Made by a program: the position numbers and the translations under genes. Shown here one piece after another: positions 34,489 through 43,667 of a DNA stretch of 45,737 bases. Below the pieces are notes generated by a model, which was given only the letters and a program-made list of their open reading frames with translations, had not been told where the DNA came from and did no database searches. Origin of the DNA: Bovifimicola sp050309585 (GTDB lineage: Bacteria > Bacillota > Clostridia > Lachnospirales > Lachnospiraceae); assembly GCA_050309585.1 (NCBI GenBank), contig JBNRML010000167.1, positions 1 through 45,737 of the forward strand, read 5' to 3'. Within the stretch, counting starts at the first letter, position 1, and each line of letters opens with the position of its first letter.

Positions 34489-35742
34489 TTATCTTTTTTT
34501 AACCGCAATTACTATAAGTCCGACACAATATAAAGTCAACAGACAAATCATTCCAAAGAAAAACCAGCACAAAAGAACAAGTCCTCCCCTGACAAGCACT
34601 GTTCTGCCGAGTAAAAACATAATTAACGCCGTAAAAATATACCCATATATCATGTATTTCTGATATCTCACCGTGGTTATTACCATAATGTAGAGATTCT
34701 GCAAGGCGATTATTCCTCCGGAAAGCATAAAGATTATCAGCTCCATATCATATTTCTTTAAGTCCACTCCATATATTGCACCCAAAACCGGATTTCCTAT
34801 AAAGCTTCCCACAAAAGTAATTACCATGTCAACTGCAATCACTATTCCCGTAAGTTTAATAGTTGTTGATACCAGCTTATTTCTCTTATTTTCAGCCCAC
34901 AGTTCTCCCAGGTTTTTAAGTATCGGCTGAAAAATAAAATTTGCAAGCAGGGCAATAATAAACACCGGCATAAACACAATGTTAAATGCAGTCTGTACTT
35001 CATCATTCACCACTGAATCAATTGTATACTTAGGTGCATTTGCAATATACATATTAAGGCACATACATATGCAAAGTGGTAAACATTCTAAAAGTATGTT
35101 TTTAACACCACTACTCTGCTTTTCATTTTGCTTCCCCACAAATTTTCCTGCAACACTGCCATTTAACACAATTGCCATCACCGCAGTAAATACAAGACTT
35201 ATAAATGTAGTCATAACAAGATTTTTGGTGGCAACATACAAAATTACATACATTAATATAAAAGAACAAAGACGTATACCTAAAATTCTTCCTGCAACAT
35301 CCAATCTTCCCTTCTGCTGCATTCTCCCGTGATACACATCTTCAAAAGCCTCTATGGCCTTTAAAACACATATCATAAGTATAACGATTGTTTTATCAAA
35401 AGAGTAATCATTTACCCACGCATTTATTCCAAGATAACCCGCAATTCCGGCAAACATAAAAGCCATGGACACATATCTTGCCCTGAGATATGCCAAAAAA
35501 CTATATTTTTCCTCCACATCCGTAACCTGATATTGTCTTACGCCATATTTTCCAATATGAATCATTAAATTTCCAACTGCATATGCCATAACAAAGATAC
35601 TGGAGTCAGTTTTATCACCCATTCTTGTAACAATCATAAGGATAACCATTGTCTGAAAAGAATTCATCATTGCAGAAAATGCATTCCAAAAGACAATATT
35701 TCTTTTCATATTCTTTTCATTTAACAGAATCTTCTGTAGCAT
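34489..35742 (-). CDS. Wzx-like oligosaccharide flippase (MOP/PST family)
   Basis: A 417-residue membrane protein with about 12 hydrophobic segments, an opening of NIVFWNAFSAMMNSFQTMVILMIVTRMG (here shown as family-type start of helix 1), and GKYGVRQYQVTD in the first loop, a pattern seen in polysaccharide-transporter-family flippases. It would move a lipid-linked sugar or repeat unit across the membrane. No Wzy-like polymerase is obvious, and a complete Wzm/Wzt exporter is in the same locus, so its cargo may be a separate precursor (see findings). ATG 35742 is 9 bases from GAGG; the in-frame ATG at 35757 has no site. Confidence 0.85.
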   Translation of the reverse strand: MLQKILLNEKNMKRNIVFWNAFSAMMNSFQTMVILMIVTRMGDKTDSSIFVMAYAVGNLMIHIGKYGVRQYQVTDVEEKYSFLAYLRARYVSMAFMFAGIAGYLGINAWVNDYSFDKTIVILMICVLKAIEAFEDVYHGRMQQKGRLDVAGRILGIRLCSFILMYVILYVATKNLVMTTFISLVFTAVMAIVLNGSVAGKFVGKQNEKQSSGVKNILLECLPLCICMCLNMYIANAPKYTIDSVVNDEVQTAFNIVFMPVFIIALLANFIFQPILKNLGELWAENKRNKLVSTTIKLTGIVIAVDMVITFVGSFIGNPVLGAIYGVDLKKYDMELIIFMLSGGIIALQNLYIMVITTVRYQKYMIYGYIFTALIMFLLGRTVLVRGGLVLLCWFFFGMICLLTLYCVGLIVIAVKKR

Positions 35743-35780
35743 TTCACATTTCCTCATTTCTGCACAAATTTACATCAAAC

Positions 35781-35804
35781 GAGGTGTCGCAATCGCGGCA
35801 CCTC
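35781..35804. terminator. GC-rich hairpin between GT2 and flippase genes
   Basis: GAGGTGTCGC (35781-35790) pairs with GCGGCACCTC (35795-35804) with one wobble or mismatch and a 4-base loop. It lacks a solid U run on the minus strand, so it may be an attenuator or mRNA-stability element rather than a full terminator. Confidence 0.5.
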
Positions 35805-35830
35805 TAACAAATTTTACTAGCTTCAGGTTT

Positions 35831-36781
35831 TTAGTCTCGGTCTTTATCGTAATCAAGCTTTCTGACATGATACTGAACATCTTCAAGAATTTTTCTGTTC
35901 TTTGCAATAATATCTGCCAAAAGTCCGATTACAAAAGTCATAAATCCCATCATCATAAGCGTGCTTCCAAGGATTAACGACTGCATATGACCATTTCCTT
36001 CACCCATACACATAAGAACAATATACCTTATATCTATTGCAAGACCTCCTAAAAATGGAATTGTGGCAATTACTGTGAAGGTTTTAAGTGGAGAATACAT
36101 AAGATATGCTCTCATAATTGTAACCATTGATTTTTTTACATATCCCATCATACTGTTAAACAGTCTTGAAGGTCTTAATTCTCCATTTGTGCGAATAGGA
36201 ACTGATGTCTGGGCAATCTTATTTCTACCCGCCTGAACAATGGTTTCCAATGTATAAGTATACTCATTTGTTACATTTAATCTCATTGCCGCATCTCTGC
36301 TGAAGGCACGAAAACCACTTGGAGCATCAGGAATATCTGAATTTGATGCTTTTCTTACAACCCAGCTTCCAAAATGCTGGAGTTTTTTCTTTAATGGTGA
36401 GAAATGCTCTGTCTGGTCAATAGGTCTCTCACCTATAACTATGTCAGTTTTTCCTTCAATTATCGGTCTGACAAGTTTTTCTATATCATCTGCAACATAC
36501 TGATTATCTGCATCCGTGTTTACAATTATGTCCGCACCATTTCTCAAGCATGCATCAATTCCTGCCATAAATCCATATGCCAGTCCCTTGTTACGCCTGA
36601 AATTCACAATATAATTAACACCCCATTTTTTAGCCACTTCAACTGTATCGTCCTTACTTCCATCGTTTATAATAAGATATTCTATCTCTTCAATACCTTC
36701 TATCTGCTTTGGCAAATCATTTAATGCAATTTCAAGTGTCTCTGCTTCGTTGTAGCATGGTATCTGTATAATTAATTTCAT
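35831..36781 (-). CDS. DPM1/GtrB-like polyprenyl-phosphate glycosyltransferase (GT2)
   Basis: A 316-residue protein. The cytoplasmic GT2 domain (about 1-220) has MKLIIQIPCYNEAETLEIAL, LIINDGSKDDT and the metal motif NTDADNQY. Two C-terminal membrane helices follow (about 230-255 and 262-290), the layout of GtrB/ArnC-type enzymes that make undecaprenyl-phosphate-sugars. Such lipid monosaccharides feed GT-C transferases outside the membrane, and the GT-C-like 739-residue protein three genes downstream is a candidate partner. ATG 36781 is 8 bases from AAGGA; the ATG 30 bases upstream lacks a site. Confidence 0.9.
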   Translation of the reverse strand: MKLIIQIPCYNEAETLEIALNDLPKQIEGIEEIEYLIINDGSKDDTVEVAKKWGVNYIVNFRRNKGLAYGFMAGIDACLRNGADIIVNTDADNQYVADDIEKLVRPIIEGKTDIVIGERPIDQTEHFSPLKKKLQHFGSWVVRKASNSDIPDAPSGFRAFSRDAAMRLNVTNEYTYTLETIVQAGRNKIAQTSVPIRTNGELRPSRLFNSMMGYVKKSMVTIMRAYLMYSPLKTFTVIATIPFLGGLAIDIRYIVLMCMGEGNGHMQSLILGSTLMMMGFMTFVIGLLADIIAKNRKILEDVQYHVRKLDYDKDRD

Positions 36782-36830
36782 TGTCATGGTCCTTTCATTT
36801 GGATTTTCCATTCACATGAAGGCAAATCTC

Positions 36831-37997
36831 TTAATCTCTCGAATATATATCTCTTGTGTAAACCTTGTCCTTTACATCCATAAGTTCCTCAGAAAGCCTG
36901 TTTGCCACAATAACATCACTCATATTTTTAAACTCATCAAAATCTTTAACAACTTTTGAATTAAAAAAGCTGTCATCCTTTAATGTCGGCTCAAATACCA
37001 CCACTTCAATTCCCTTGGCTTTAATCCTCTTCATTACGCCCTGAATTGATGACTGTCTGAAGTTATCAGAATTATTTTTCATTGTAAGTCTGTATATGCC
37101 TACAACCTTAGGATTTTTCTTAATAATCATACTCGCAATATGATCTTTTCTTGTGGTATTTGCATCGACGATTGCCCTGATAATATTATTCGGAACATCG
37201 GCATAATTAGCCAAAAGCTGCTTTGTATCCTTTGGAAGGCAATATCCACCATATCCAAAAGACGGGTTATTGTAATGTGTTCCAATTCTTGGATCAAGAC
37301 CAATTCCCTCTATTATCTGTTTTGTATCCAATCCTCTTACCTCTGCATATGTGTCCAGCTCATTAAAAAAAGCCACTCTCATTGCAAGATAAGTATTTGC
37401 AAAAAGCTTAATTGATTCTGCTTCAGTGGAATTTGTGAATAAAACATCTATGTTTTCCTTAATCGCACCTTCCATCAGAAGTTTTGCAAACTCTTTAGCT
37501 CTCTCTGATTTTTCACCTACAATGATTCTTGAAGGATAAAGATTGTCATATAATGCTTTTCCTTCTCTCAAGAATTCCGGTGAAAACATAATATTATCTA
37601 TTCCATATTTTTCCTTAATACTCTCTGTGTATCCAACTGGAACTGTGGATTTAATCACCATGGTAGCATCAGGATTAATTTTCATAACATTTTCAATAAC
37701 ATTTTCCACACTTGATGTGTCAAAATAGTTCTTTTCAGCATCATAATTCGTTGGGGTTGAAATAATAATGTACTTGACATCCTTAAAAGCTTCCTCCGGA
37801 TCAATTGTGGCATACAGATTCAATTCTTTTTCTGCAAGATATTCTTCAATTTCCCTGTCCACAATTGGTGACTTCTTATTGTTAATCATATCTGCTTTTT
37901 CCTGAACCACATCTAATGCCTTTACTTCATTATTCTTAGCAAGAATAATGGCATTTGATAAACCTACATATCCAACTCCTGCAACTGCAATCTTCAT
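36831..37997 (-). CDS. ugd: UDP-glucose 6-dehydrogenase (nucleotide-sugar dehydrogenase)
   Basis: A 388-residue enzyme of the short Ugd class. NAD-binding GVGYVGLS is at 7-14, followed by STPTNYD, IKSTVPVGYT, FSPEFLREG and the catalytic Cys253 in GYGGYCLPKDTKQ. It oxidises UDP-glucose to UDP-glucuronate, suggesting uronic acid in the polymer. A UDP-ManNAc dehydrogenase is less likely given the GYGGYCLPKD form and the length. GGAGG lies 8 bases before the ATG, and the gene has its own promoter at 38061-38089, making it the likely head of the polysaccharide operon. Confidence 0.92.
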   Translation of the reverse strand: MKIAVAGVGYVGLSNAIILAKNNEVKALDVVQEKADMINNKKSPIVDREIEEYLAEKELNLYATIDPEEAFKDVKYIIISTPTNYDAEKNYFDTSSVENVIENVMKINPDATMVIKSTVPVGYTESIKEKYGIDNIMFSPEFLREGKALYDNLYPSRIIVGEKSERAKEFAKLLMEGAIKENIDVLFTNSTEAESIKLFANTYLAMRVAFFNELDTYAEVRGLDTKQIIEGIGLDPRIGTHYNNPSFGYGGYCLPKDTKQLLANYADVPNNIIRAIVDANTTRKDHIASMIIKKNPKVVGIYRLTMKNNSDNFRQSSIQGVMKRIKAKGIEVVVFEPTLKDDSFFNSKVVKDFDEFKNMSDVIVANRLSEELMDVKDKVYTRDIYSRD

Positions 37998-38060
37998 ATT
38001 TTACCTCCAAATCGGTGTATAATTTTAACTTTATCCATTTTCCAATGAAATATCTGTAAC

Positions 38061-38089
38061 ATTATATACCTATTCTTTTTTAATTACAA
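38061..38089 (-). promoter_or_regulatory. Predicted promoter of ugd and the downstream polysaccharide operon
   Basis: Minus strand TTGTAA (38084-38089, overlapping the leuA stop codon), 17-base spacer, TATAAT (38061-38066). The transcript would start near 38054. Confidence 0.75.
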
Positions 38090-39766
38090 CTTATTTTCCA
38101 TTCTGTTTAATGCACTGAATAATGCCCTTACAGAAGCTCTTGTAATATTTGTGCTTACTCCTACTCCATAAGTAGTCTTATCTGTATCAATATCTGTCAC
38201 ACAAATATAGGCTGCTGCCTTGGCATTTGATCCTTCCTCAAGTGAATGTTCTGAATAATCATTTATTTTAAAATTAACTCCTGATACCTGGTGAAGAGCT
38301 TTCTTAACAGCATCAATAGGACCATTTCCGGCAATTTCAATATGATGGTCTTTTCCCTTGTATTTGAAATCAATTGTTGCTTTTGTATCTCCACTTGATG
38401 TATCATCAACATCCTCCATCTTACATGAACTAAATGTATATGGATATTCTTTTTCTGTTTTGTATGTGAGGTATTCTTCTTTGAATTTCTCCATTATTGT
38501 CTCAGGAGAAACCTCTCCCTGAACCTCAGCAATTTTCTGAATCACATCAGCAAACTCCTTATGCATACCCTTTGGAAGCTTATATCCATAATAAGTATCC
38601 ATTACGAATGCCACTCCACCCTTACCTGACTGACTGTTTATACGTACAATCGGCTCATATTCTCTTCCCACATCACTAGGATCTATTGGAAGATAAGGAA
38701 CCTCCCATATACCATCACCTCGTTTACTCATTGCCTTTACGCCCTTATTAATCGCATCCTGATGTGAACCCGAAAATGCAGTAAACACAAGCTTACCTGC
38801 ATATGGATGTCTCATTCCAACCGGCATCTTACAGCATCTTTCGTATACTTCAATTATCTCATTTATATGTTCAAGATTAAGCTCCGGATTAATTCCCTGT
38901 GAAAACATATTATATGCAATGGTAAGAACATCCACATTTCCTGTTCTTTCACCATTTCCAAATAACGTCCCCTCAACTCTGTCCGCACCGGCAAGAAGTG
39001 AGAGTTCCGTGGCAGCAATACCTGTACCTCTGTCATTGTGAGGATGCACACTGAGAATAATACTTTCTCTGTCTTTAAAATGCTTGTTCATCCATTCAAT
39101 CTGGTCTGCATAAACATTTGGTGTAGTCATTTCCACTGTTGCAGGCAAGTTGAAAATAATTTTGTTTTCTTTCGTAGGCTGCCATACATCCTGAACTGCA
39201 CCACACACTTCAAGGGCATACTCAAGCTCCGTACCCGTAAAGCTTTCAGGAGAATATTCGAGAATTATTTCTCCTGGGAAGCTTTCAGCATATTTCTTCA
39301 CAAGCTTGGTTCCCTCTATGGCAATATTTTTAATTTCCTCTTTTTCCATTCCAAATACAACATCCCTCTGTAATGTGGAGGTAGAATTATAAATATGCAC
39401 TATGGCCTTTTTTATTCCCTCTAATGCCTCAAAGGTTCTCTCAATCAAATGCTCTCTGCACTGAACCAGCACCTGTACTGTAACATCATCCGGAATAAGA
39501 TTTCTTTTTACCAACTCTCTCAAAAAGTCATATTCAATCTGGGAAGCAGATGGAAAACCTATCTCAATCTCCTTAAAACCAAGTTTTACAAGGAGATTGA
39601 AAAATTCAATTTTCTCTTCAACAACCATAGGCTCAATTAATGCCTGGTTTCCATCACGCAAATCCACGCTACACCATACTGGTGCTTTTTCTATCTCTTT
39701 ATCCGGCCACTCCCTTGACTCCATTTTTACAACCGGCACTCTTTTGTACTTCTTATAGTTCAACAT
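38084..39766 (-). CDS. leuA: 2-isopropylmalate synthase
   Basis: A 560-residue LeuA of the longer (LeuA2) type. It condenses acetyl-CoA with 2-oxoisovalerate, the first step of leucine synthesis. The catalytic barrel has WCSVDLRDGNQAL (metal-binding Asp and Arg, about 31-42), HPHNDRGTG and GNGERTGNVD. The C-terminal leucine-binding regulatory domain (about 435-560) includes GNGPIDAVKKALHQ. No T-box, leucine leader peptide or leuBCD neighbours are visible. It begins 31 bases after a glycosyltransferase gene and seems to be transcribed with the glmM side. Ribosome-binding site GGAG is about 11 bases upstream. Confidence 0.96.
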   Translation of the reverse strand: MLNYKKYKRVPVVKMESREWPDKEIEKAPVWCSVDLRDGNQALIEPMVVEEKIEFFNLLVKLGFKEIEIGFPSASQIEYDFLRELVKRNLIPDDVTVQVLVQCREHLIERTFEALEGIKKAIVHIYNSTSTLQRDVVFGMEKEEIKNIAIEGTKLVKKYAESFPGEIILEYSPESFTGTELEYALEVCGAVQDVWQPTKENKIIFNLPATVEMTTPNVYADQIEWMNKHFKDRESIILSVHPHNDRGTGIAATELSLLAGADRVEGTLFGNGERTGNVDVLTIAYNMFSQGINPELNLEHINEIIEVYERCCKMPVGMRHPYAGKLVFTAFSGSHQDAINKGVKAMSKRGDGIWEVPYLPIDPSDVGREYEPIVRINSQSGKGGVAFVMDTYYGYKLPKGMHKEFADVIQKIAEVQGEVSPETIMEKFKEEYLTYKTEKEYPYTFSSCKMEDVDDTSSGDTKATIDFKYKGKDHHIEIAGNGPIDAVKKALHQVSGVNFKINDYSEHSLEEGSNAKAAAYICVTDIDTDKTTYGVGVSTNITRASVRALFSALNRMENKL

Positions 39767-39797
39767 AATTTTCTAGTCTCCATTTCACTGTTATTTA

Positions 39798-40706
39798 TTA
39801 TCGCAAAGTCATTTTGTTAACAAATGACTTTGGAAGTTTATCATATTGTTTTCCCAATTTGTACCCAATTAACTTAAAACCAGAACTCAGAACCAAGTCG
39901 GGAATCATATACCACTTTCCATGTCTTAATATATGACTCAATGCAGATTTAACAAGCTTCATTCCCTCTGATTCTGACTTGATATTCTTAAATATATGTG
40001 AAAACTCCTTCTGTGACTTTCCGATGCAGAAATTTCTCGCAAACTGCTGTCTGTATGTATAATTATGTGAATGTACTACAATTGCATTTGAGGCATAATA
40101 CACCTTTTTATTCTTCATAAGCACCTTATATGCAAAAAAAGTATCTTCATTAAAGTCAGTTTTATCAAATTGACCTAATTCCATAAACTTATCTCTTCGA
40201 TATGCCGCACATACATCTGAGCAAAACAATGCTTTTATTCCCATTGTCTCTATGCTTGCCTTTGTTTTAACAATATCTTTTGATGGATAATTAAATCCTC
40301 TGATATATTTTTCAACATATTTACAATTTGCATTTGGCTGCTGTTTGGCATAAGTAAGCCAGACATCACCATCCTCAAAGGGTCTTAATAATTCATCAAT
40401 CAAATATCTGTCAACAGGCACTGCATCCTGAGTCATAAACACAATGTAATCAGCTTTCGAAAAAGAAGCACCATAATTTCTAGTAAGTCCGTGATTAAAT
40501 TCTTCTTTTTTAATATTATGAATCTCAAGTTTTTCGAATTTTCTTAATAAATCTTCCTGATTTATGTATTCAGCCTCTGTATTTACTATGATAATTTTAT
40601 GAATTCCATAATGTTGTTTCTCAAGCTTTTCAATAAGTCCTGCCAAACTTTTTCCTGGTTTATATGTTGGAATAATAATGTCAACCGTAGATTTTACTTC
40701 ATCCAC
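39798..40706 (-). CDS. GT2 glycosyltransferase, rhamnosyltransferase RfbF/RfbN-like
   Basis: A 302-residue GT2 enzyme. STVDIIIPTYKPGKSLAGLI, IIIVNTEAE, the highly characteristic EFNHGLTRNYGA (about 68-79), FMTQDAVPVDR (metal site region) and FNEDTFFAYK match the RfbF/RfbN rhamnosyltransferase group, which uses dTDP-L-rhamnose. The start codon is GTG, 2 bases after the glmM stop, and the GAGG site lies within the end of glmM, so translation is coupled. This places a polymer-building enzyme in the c-di-AMP/glmM transcription unit. Confidence 0.9.
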   Translation of the reverse strand: MDEVKSTVDIIIPTYKPGKSLAGLIEKLEKQHYGIHKIIIVNTEAEYINQEDLLRKFEKLEIHNIKKEEFNHGLTRNYGASFSKADYIVFMTQDAVPVDRYLIDELLRPFEDGDVWLTYAKQQPNANCKYVEKYIRGFNYPSKDIVKTKASIETMGIKALFCSDVCAAYRRDKFMELGQFDKTDFNEDTFFAYKVLMKNKKVYYASNAIVVHSHNYTYRQQFARNFCIGKSQKEFSHIFKNIKSESEGMKLVKSALSHILRHGKWYMIPDLVLSSGFKLIGYKLGKQYDKLPKSFVNKMTLR

Positions 40707-40708
40707 TT

Positions 40709-42049
40709 TTACACAGACCTCATTTCTTCAATTACTTTAACAACCCTATCAACATATTTTTTACACAATTCATCAGATTCAGCTTCAACCATTACCCTTA
40801 TTAGTGGTTCTGTTCCACTTGGTCTGAGAAGCAATCTTCCCTTTCCATCAAGTTCTGCTGATACCTCCTCTGAAACAGCTTTGACATCTTCATTGTTCAT
40901 CACTAAATCTTTGTCATCAACACTTACATTTACAAGTAACTGTGGGTATATTTTTAATCCCCTTGTAAGATTTGAAAGTGATTCTTTCTTCTCCATAATT
41001 GCTTCCATGATTTTTAATGATGTAAGTATTCCATCTCCTGTTGTGGCATGCTTACTGAAGATAATATGTCCAGACTGCTCTCCTCCAAGACAATGTCCAT
41101 TCTGCATCATGTTCTCACACACATACTTATCTCCAACAGCTGTTTTTTCATATAAAATACCTGCCTTATCAAATGCTATGTAAAGACCTATATTTGACAT
41201 AACAGTGGTTACAACTGTATTATTCTCCAGCTGTCCATTTTCCTTCATATATTTTCCGCACACATAAAGAATTGAATCACCATCTACGATTTCACCGTTT
41301 TCATCCACTGCAATACATCTGTCTGCATCACCATCATATGCAAATCCAACATCCAGTCCTTTTTCTTTTACGAATTTCTGAAGATATTCAATATGCGTTG
41401 AGCCACATTTGTTATTAATATTGGTTCCGTCAGGCTCATTATTTATAACATAGGTTTTCGCTCCCAATGCATCAAACACATTCTTTGCAATTGAAGACGC
41501 ACTGCCATTCGAACAGTCAAGTCCAACCTTCTTATCTTTGAAAGATCTTGTAGCTATGGAAATGAGATAACCAATATATCTGTTTCTTCCAATTGCATAG
41601 TCAACTGTCTTGCCAATTTCCTCACGTTTAGCATAAGGTATTTCTTCTATTTCACCATCAATGTATTTCTCTATCTCTGCCTCAACCTCTGCTTCCAACT
41701 TTTTCCCCTGAGAATTAATAATCTTAATTCCATTGTCATAATATGGATTGTGGCTTGCTGAAATCATTATTCCCAAGTCAAACTCATCTGTCCTGACAAC
41801 GTAGGATACGCTAGGTGTTGTGGTTACATGTAAAAGATAAACATCTGCTCCTGAGGAAGTAAGTCCTGCAACAAGTGCATATTCAAACATATAGCTGCTT
41901 CTTCTTGTATCCTTACCTATTACAACTTTTGCCTTATGCTCTTTTGAATAATACCATCCTAAAAATCTTCCAACCTTAAATGCATGTTCTACAGTAAGGC
42001 TTACATTTGCCTCTCCTCTAAATCCATCTGTTCCAAAATATTTGCCCAT
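40709..42049 (-). CDS. glmM: Phosphoglucosamine mutase
   Basis: A 446-residue alpha-D-phosphohexomutase that turns glucosamine 6-phosphate into glucosamine 1-phosphate for UDP-GlcNAc and wall synthesis. It opens with YFGTDGFRG. The phosphorylated active serine is S99 in SASHNP, the metal loop is DGDADR (238-243), and the sugar-phosphate-binding GGEQSGH and RPSGTEPLIRV follow. Together with cdaA and cdaR just upstream, this is the conserved cdaA-cdaR-glmM arrangement, in which GlmM can bind and inhibit CdaA. A short GCACA/TGTGC hairpin lies in the 50-base gap before it. Confidence 0.97.
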   Translation of the reverse strand: MGKYFGTDGFRGEANVSLTVEHAFKVGRFLGWYYSKEHKAKVVIGKDTRRSSYMFEYALVAGLTSSGADVYLLHVTTTPSVSYVVRTDEFDLGIMISASHNPYYDNGIKIINSQGKKLEAEVEAEIEKYIDGEIEEIPYAKREEIGKTVDYAIGRNRYIGYLISIATRSFKDKKVGLDCSNGSASSIAKNVFDALGAKTYVINNEPDGTNINNKCGSTHIEYLQKFVKEKGLDVGFAYDGDADRCIAVDENGEIVDGDSILYVCGKYMKENGQLENNTVVTTVMSNIGLYIAFDKAGILYEKTAVGDKYVCENMMQNGHCLGGEQSGHIIFSKHATTGDGILTSLKIMEAIMEKKESLSNLTRGLKIYPQLLVNVSVDDKDLVMNNEDVKAVSEEVSAELDGKGRLLLRPSGTEPLIRVMVEAESDELCKKYVDRVVKVIEEMRSV

Positions 42050-42099
42050 ATCCTTTACGCACAGTAAATGTGCATCTCCTTCTTTATTTTATATGCTGA

Positions 42100-42351
42100 C
42101 TATTTAGTTAATAACTGAGAAATTGCCTCCAATGCTTCCTTCTCATCATCACCTTCACAAATTAGCGTTACATCATCTCCAAATCTTATCCCCGCTGCTA
42201 ACAAGCTGAAAAAGCTCTTCACATTTGCCTGACCGCGTTCAGTCTCCAATCTTATATTAGAGCTAAACTCCAATGCCTTTTCCGTTATTTTCCCCGCTGG
42301 TCTGAAATGAATTCCTGATGATACACAAACCTTCACTTTTTGTTCCACCAT
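42100..42351 (-). CDS. HPr-family phosphocarrier protein
   Basis: An 83-residue protein. With the start at ATG 42351 (AGGA 8 bases away) the phospho-histidine falls exactly at His15 (GIHFRPAG) and the regulatory serine exactly at Ser46 (NVKSFFSLL), the canonical HPr numbering; an in-frame ATG at 42360 is therefore rejected. Both residues are present, so this is HPr-like rather than Crh-like, which lacks His15. Phe replaces Ala in HARPA. It is not next to ptsI and sits between cdaR and glmM. It may be the main PTS carrier or a regulatory paralogue. Confidence 0.9.
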   Translation of the reverse strand: MVEQKVKVCVSSGIHFRPAGKITEKALEFSSNIRLETERGQANVKSFFSLLAAGIRFGDDVTLICEGDDEKEALEAISQLLTK

Positions 42352-42377
42352 ACATATCATCCTTCCCTTTTTATCTT

Positions 42378-43667
42378 TTAGTTCGTCTGTTCCTGATTAG
42401 CCACACTCTCTGTATTCTGTTGATTTACGGTTTCCTCATTATCCTTGATTAATACAACCTTTAATCTTATGTCTTCTGCCTTTTTTAGTCCCTCTGGAAG
42501 TGTAAATCTTACCAAAACTTCATTTTCACCTTCTATGATATTCTTTAAATCCACATACGCATTAAGCTGATTCACACTAAAGCTGTCATGATATCTCTGT
42601 AATCCGGTAACTTTTATGTTAACCTCCGTATCAGCAATCTGTACATGATATCCGTTTGGAATATTATTTTTTTCTATTTCACTTACCGGAAGGCTGTAAG
42701 TCTGCGTTACAAGCTTTTCAATCTTTGCTGTAACCTGCATACTCTTATCGTCCTCACTACATAGATAAACGCCACTTGGCAACAATGCATTGACGTCCAC
42801 ATCAACCGTAACATTCTGTGTCGCCCCTGAAACATTTATCAGCTCATCCGGAAAAATGATACTTGACAGCTGATCGGCATTTGGTCCTGCAACTCTCAAT
42901 GTGGATTTAAGCCCTGTAATTTCAGTAAGCTGATATCCATCTGCCACTGTTCCCACAGAATTAAATTCAATGGGAATTTCTCTAACCTGATAAAGTTTTG
43001 CATCATATGTCACTGTAGAAATATCCGTGGTAACATTCGACGACATATTCACGGCTGAACCCGTTTCTGTATAATATTTCAAATTAAGTGGTAACGAAAA
43101 ATCACTGGTATGGCTTGATAAATCAATATCAACAACCACCTTACTTATCTGGTTAATGATTGACTCAGGTGCTGATACCTTAACTGCCATTGGCTCAATA
43201 CCCTCTTTTCCAAGATAGTACTGCGATGTAAGTTCCCCTGTGTGATTAATACTTATTTCATATGACTTCGTAACAATATTTTCAATATTAAGCTTCATTG
43301 TCATTGTTTTCTGGGTAATCTCACAATTTTTGTCATATCTCGAATTTCTGAATCTTACATAAATAGGGACTGCCTCTACCTTTGACATCTCGCTAAATGG
43401 TGCCTCTGCAATAAAAAAATCCTTATTCATCTTATCCACTTCTGACCTTGGTCCCGTTACACTTATGGATACTTCCTTTCCCGAATAAATGTTATATACC
43501 TGATTATTTCCTGTTATAACCTCTTCATCCAATACTGTAACAGGTATACCATGAAACGTTCTGGTCACATCAGGATCATCAATGTTTACCACAATGAGCC
43601 AGAAAATAATCGCAAATAACACCGCTAAAAGCTTCAAACTTATGTTATTAGTCAACATCTTTTTCAT
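42378..43667 (-). CDS. cdaR: CdaR (YbbR-domain) regulator of diadenylate cyclase
   Basis: A 429-residue protein with one N-terminal membrane anchor (about 10-28; LLAVLFAIIFWLIVVN) and three to four extracellular YbbR repeats of about 85 residues. These are visible as recurring VTVLDEEV, PIYVRFRNS, KVSAPESIINQISKVVVDIDLS, LRVAGPNADQLSSI and VNIKVTGL. CdaR binds CdaA and modulates c-di-AMP production. The C-terminus is Asn/Gln/Glu-rich and disordered. The start overlaps the end of cdaA by 20 bases, so the pair is translationally coupled. Confidence 0.94.
   Translation of the reverse strand: MKKMLTNNISLKLLAVLFAIIFWLIVVNIDDPDVTRTFHGIPVTVLDEEVITGNNQVYNIYSGKEVSISVTGPRSEVDKMNKDFFIAEAPFSEMSKVEAVPIYVRFRNSRYDKNCEITQKTMTMKLNIENIVTKSYEISINHTGELTSQYYLGKEGIEPMAVKVSAPESIINQISKVVVDIDLSSHTSDFSLPLNLKYYTETGSAVNMSSNVTTDISTVTYDAKLYQVREIPIEFNSVGTVADGYQLTEITGLKSTLRVAGPNADQLSSIIFPDELINVSGATQNVTVDVDVNALLPSGVYLCSEDDKSMQVTAKIEKLVTQTYSLPVSEIEKNNIPNGYHVQIADTEVNIKVTGLQRYHDSFSVNQLNAYVDLKNIIEGENEVLVRFTLPEGLKKAEDIRLKVVLIKDNEETVNQQNTESVANQEQTN

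Noticed and set aside
39767..39797. T-box or leucine leader for leuA
   Set aside because: Only 31 bases separate leuA from the upstream gene; there is no room and no Leu-codon run.
17224..40706. Recent horizontal transfer by IS elements or integrase
   Set aside because: No transposase, integrase, tRNA or flanking repeats were found, so a cassette exchange can only be inferred by comparison.
40599..41183. Long plus-strand ORF (194 codons)
   Set aside because: It lies antisense across the glmM 3' end and the adjacent transferase, both clearly real, and reads as low-information Ser/Leu/Thr sequence.
42050..42099. Mini-ORF (six codons) ahead of glmM following GAAGGAG
   Set aside because: The Shine-Dalgarno touches the ATG, so initiation is unlikely; the short GCACA/TGTGC hairpin there is weak.
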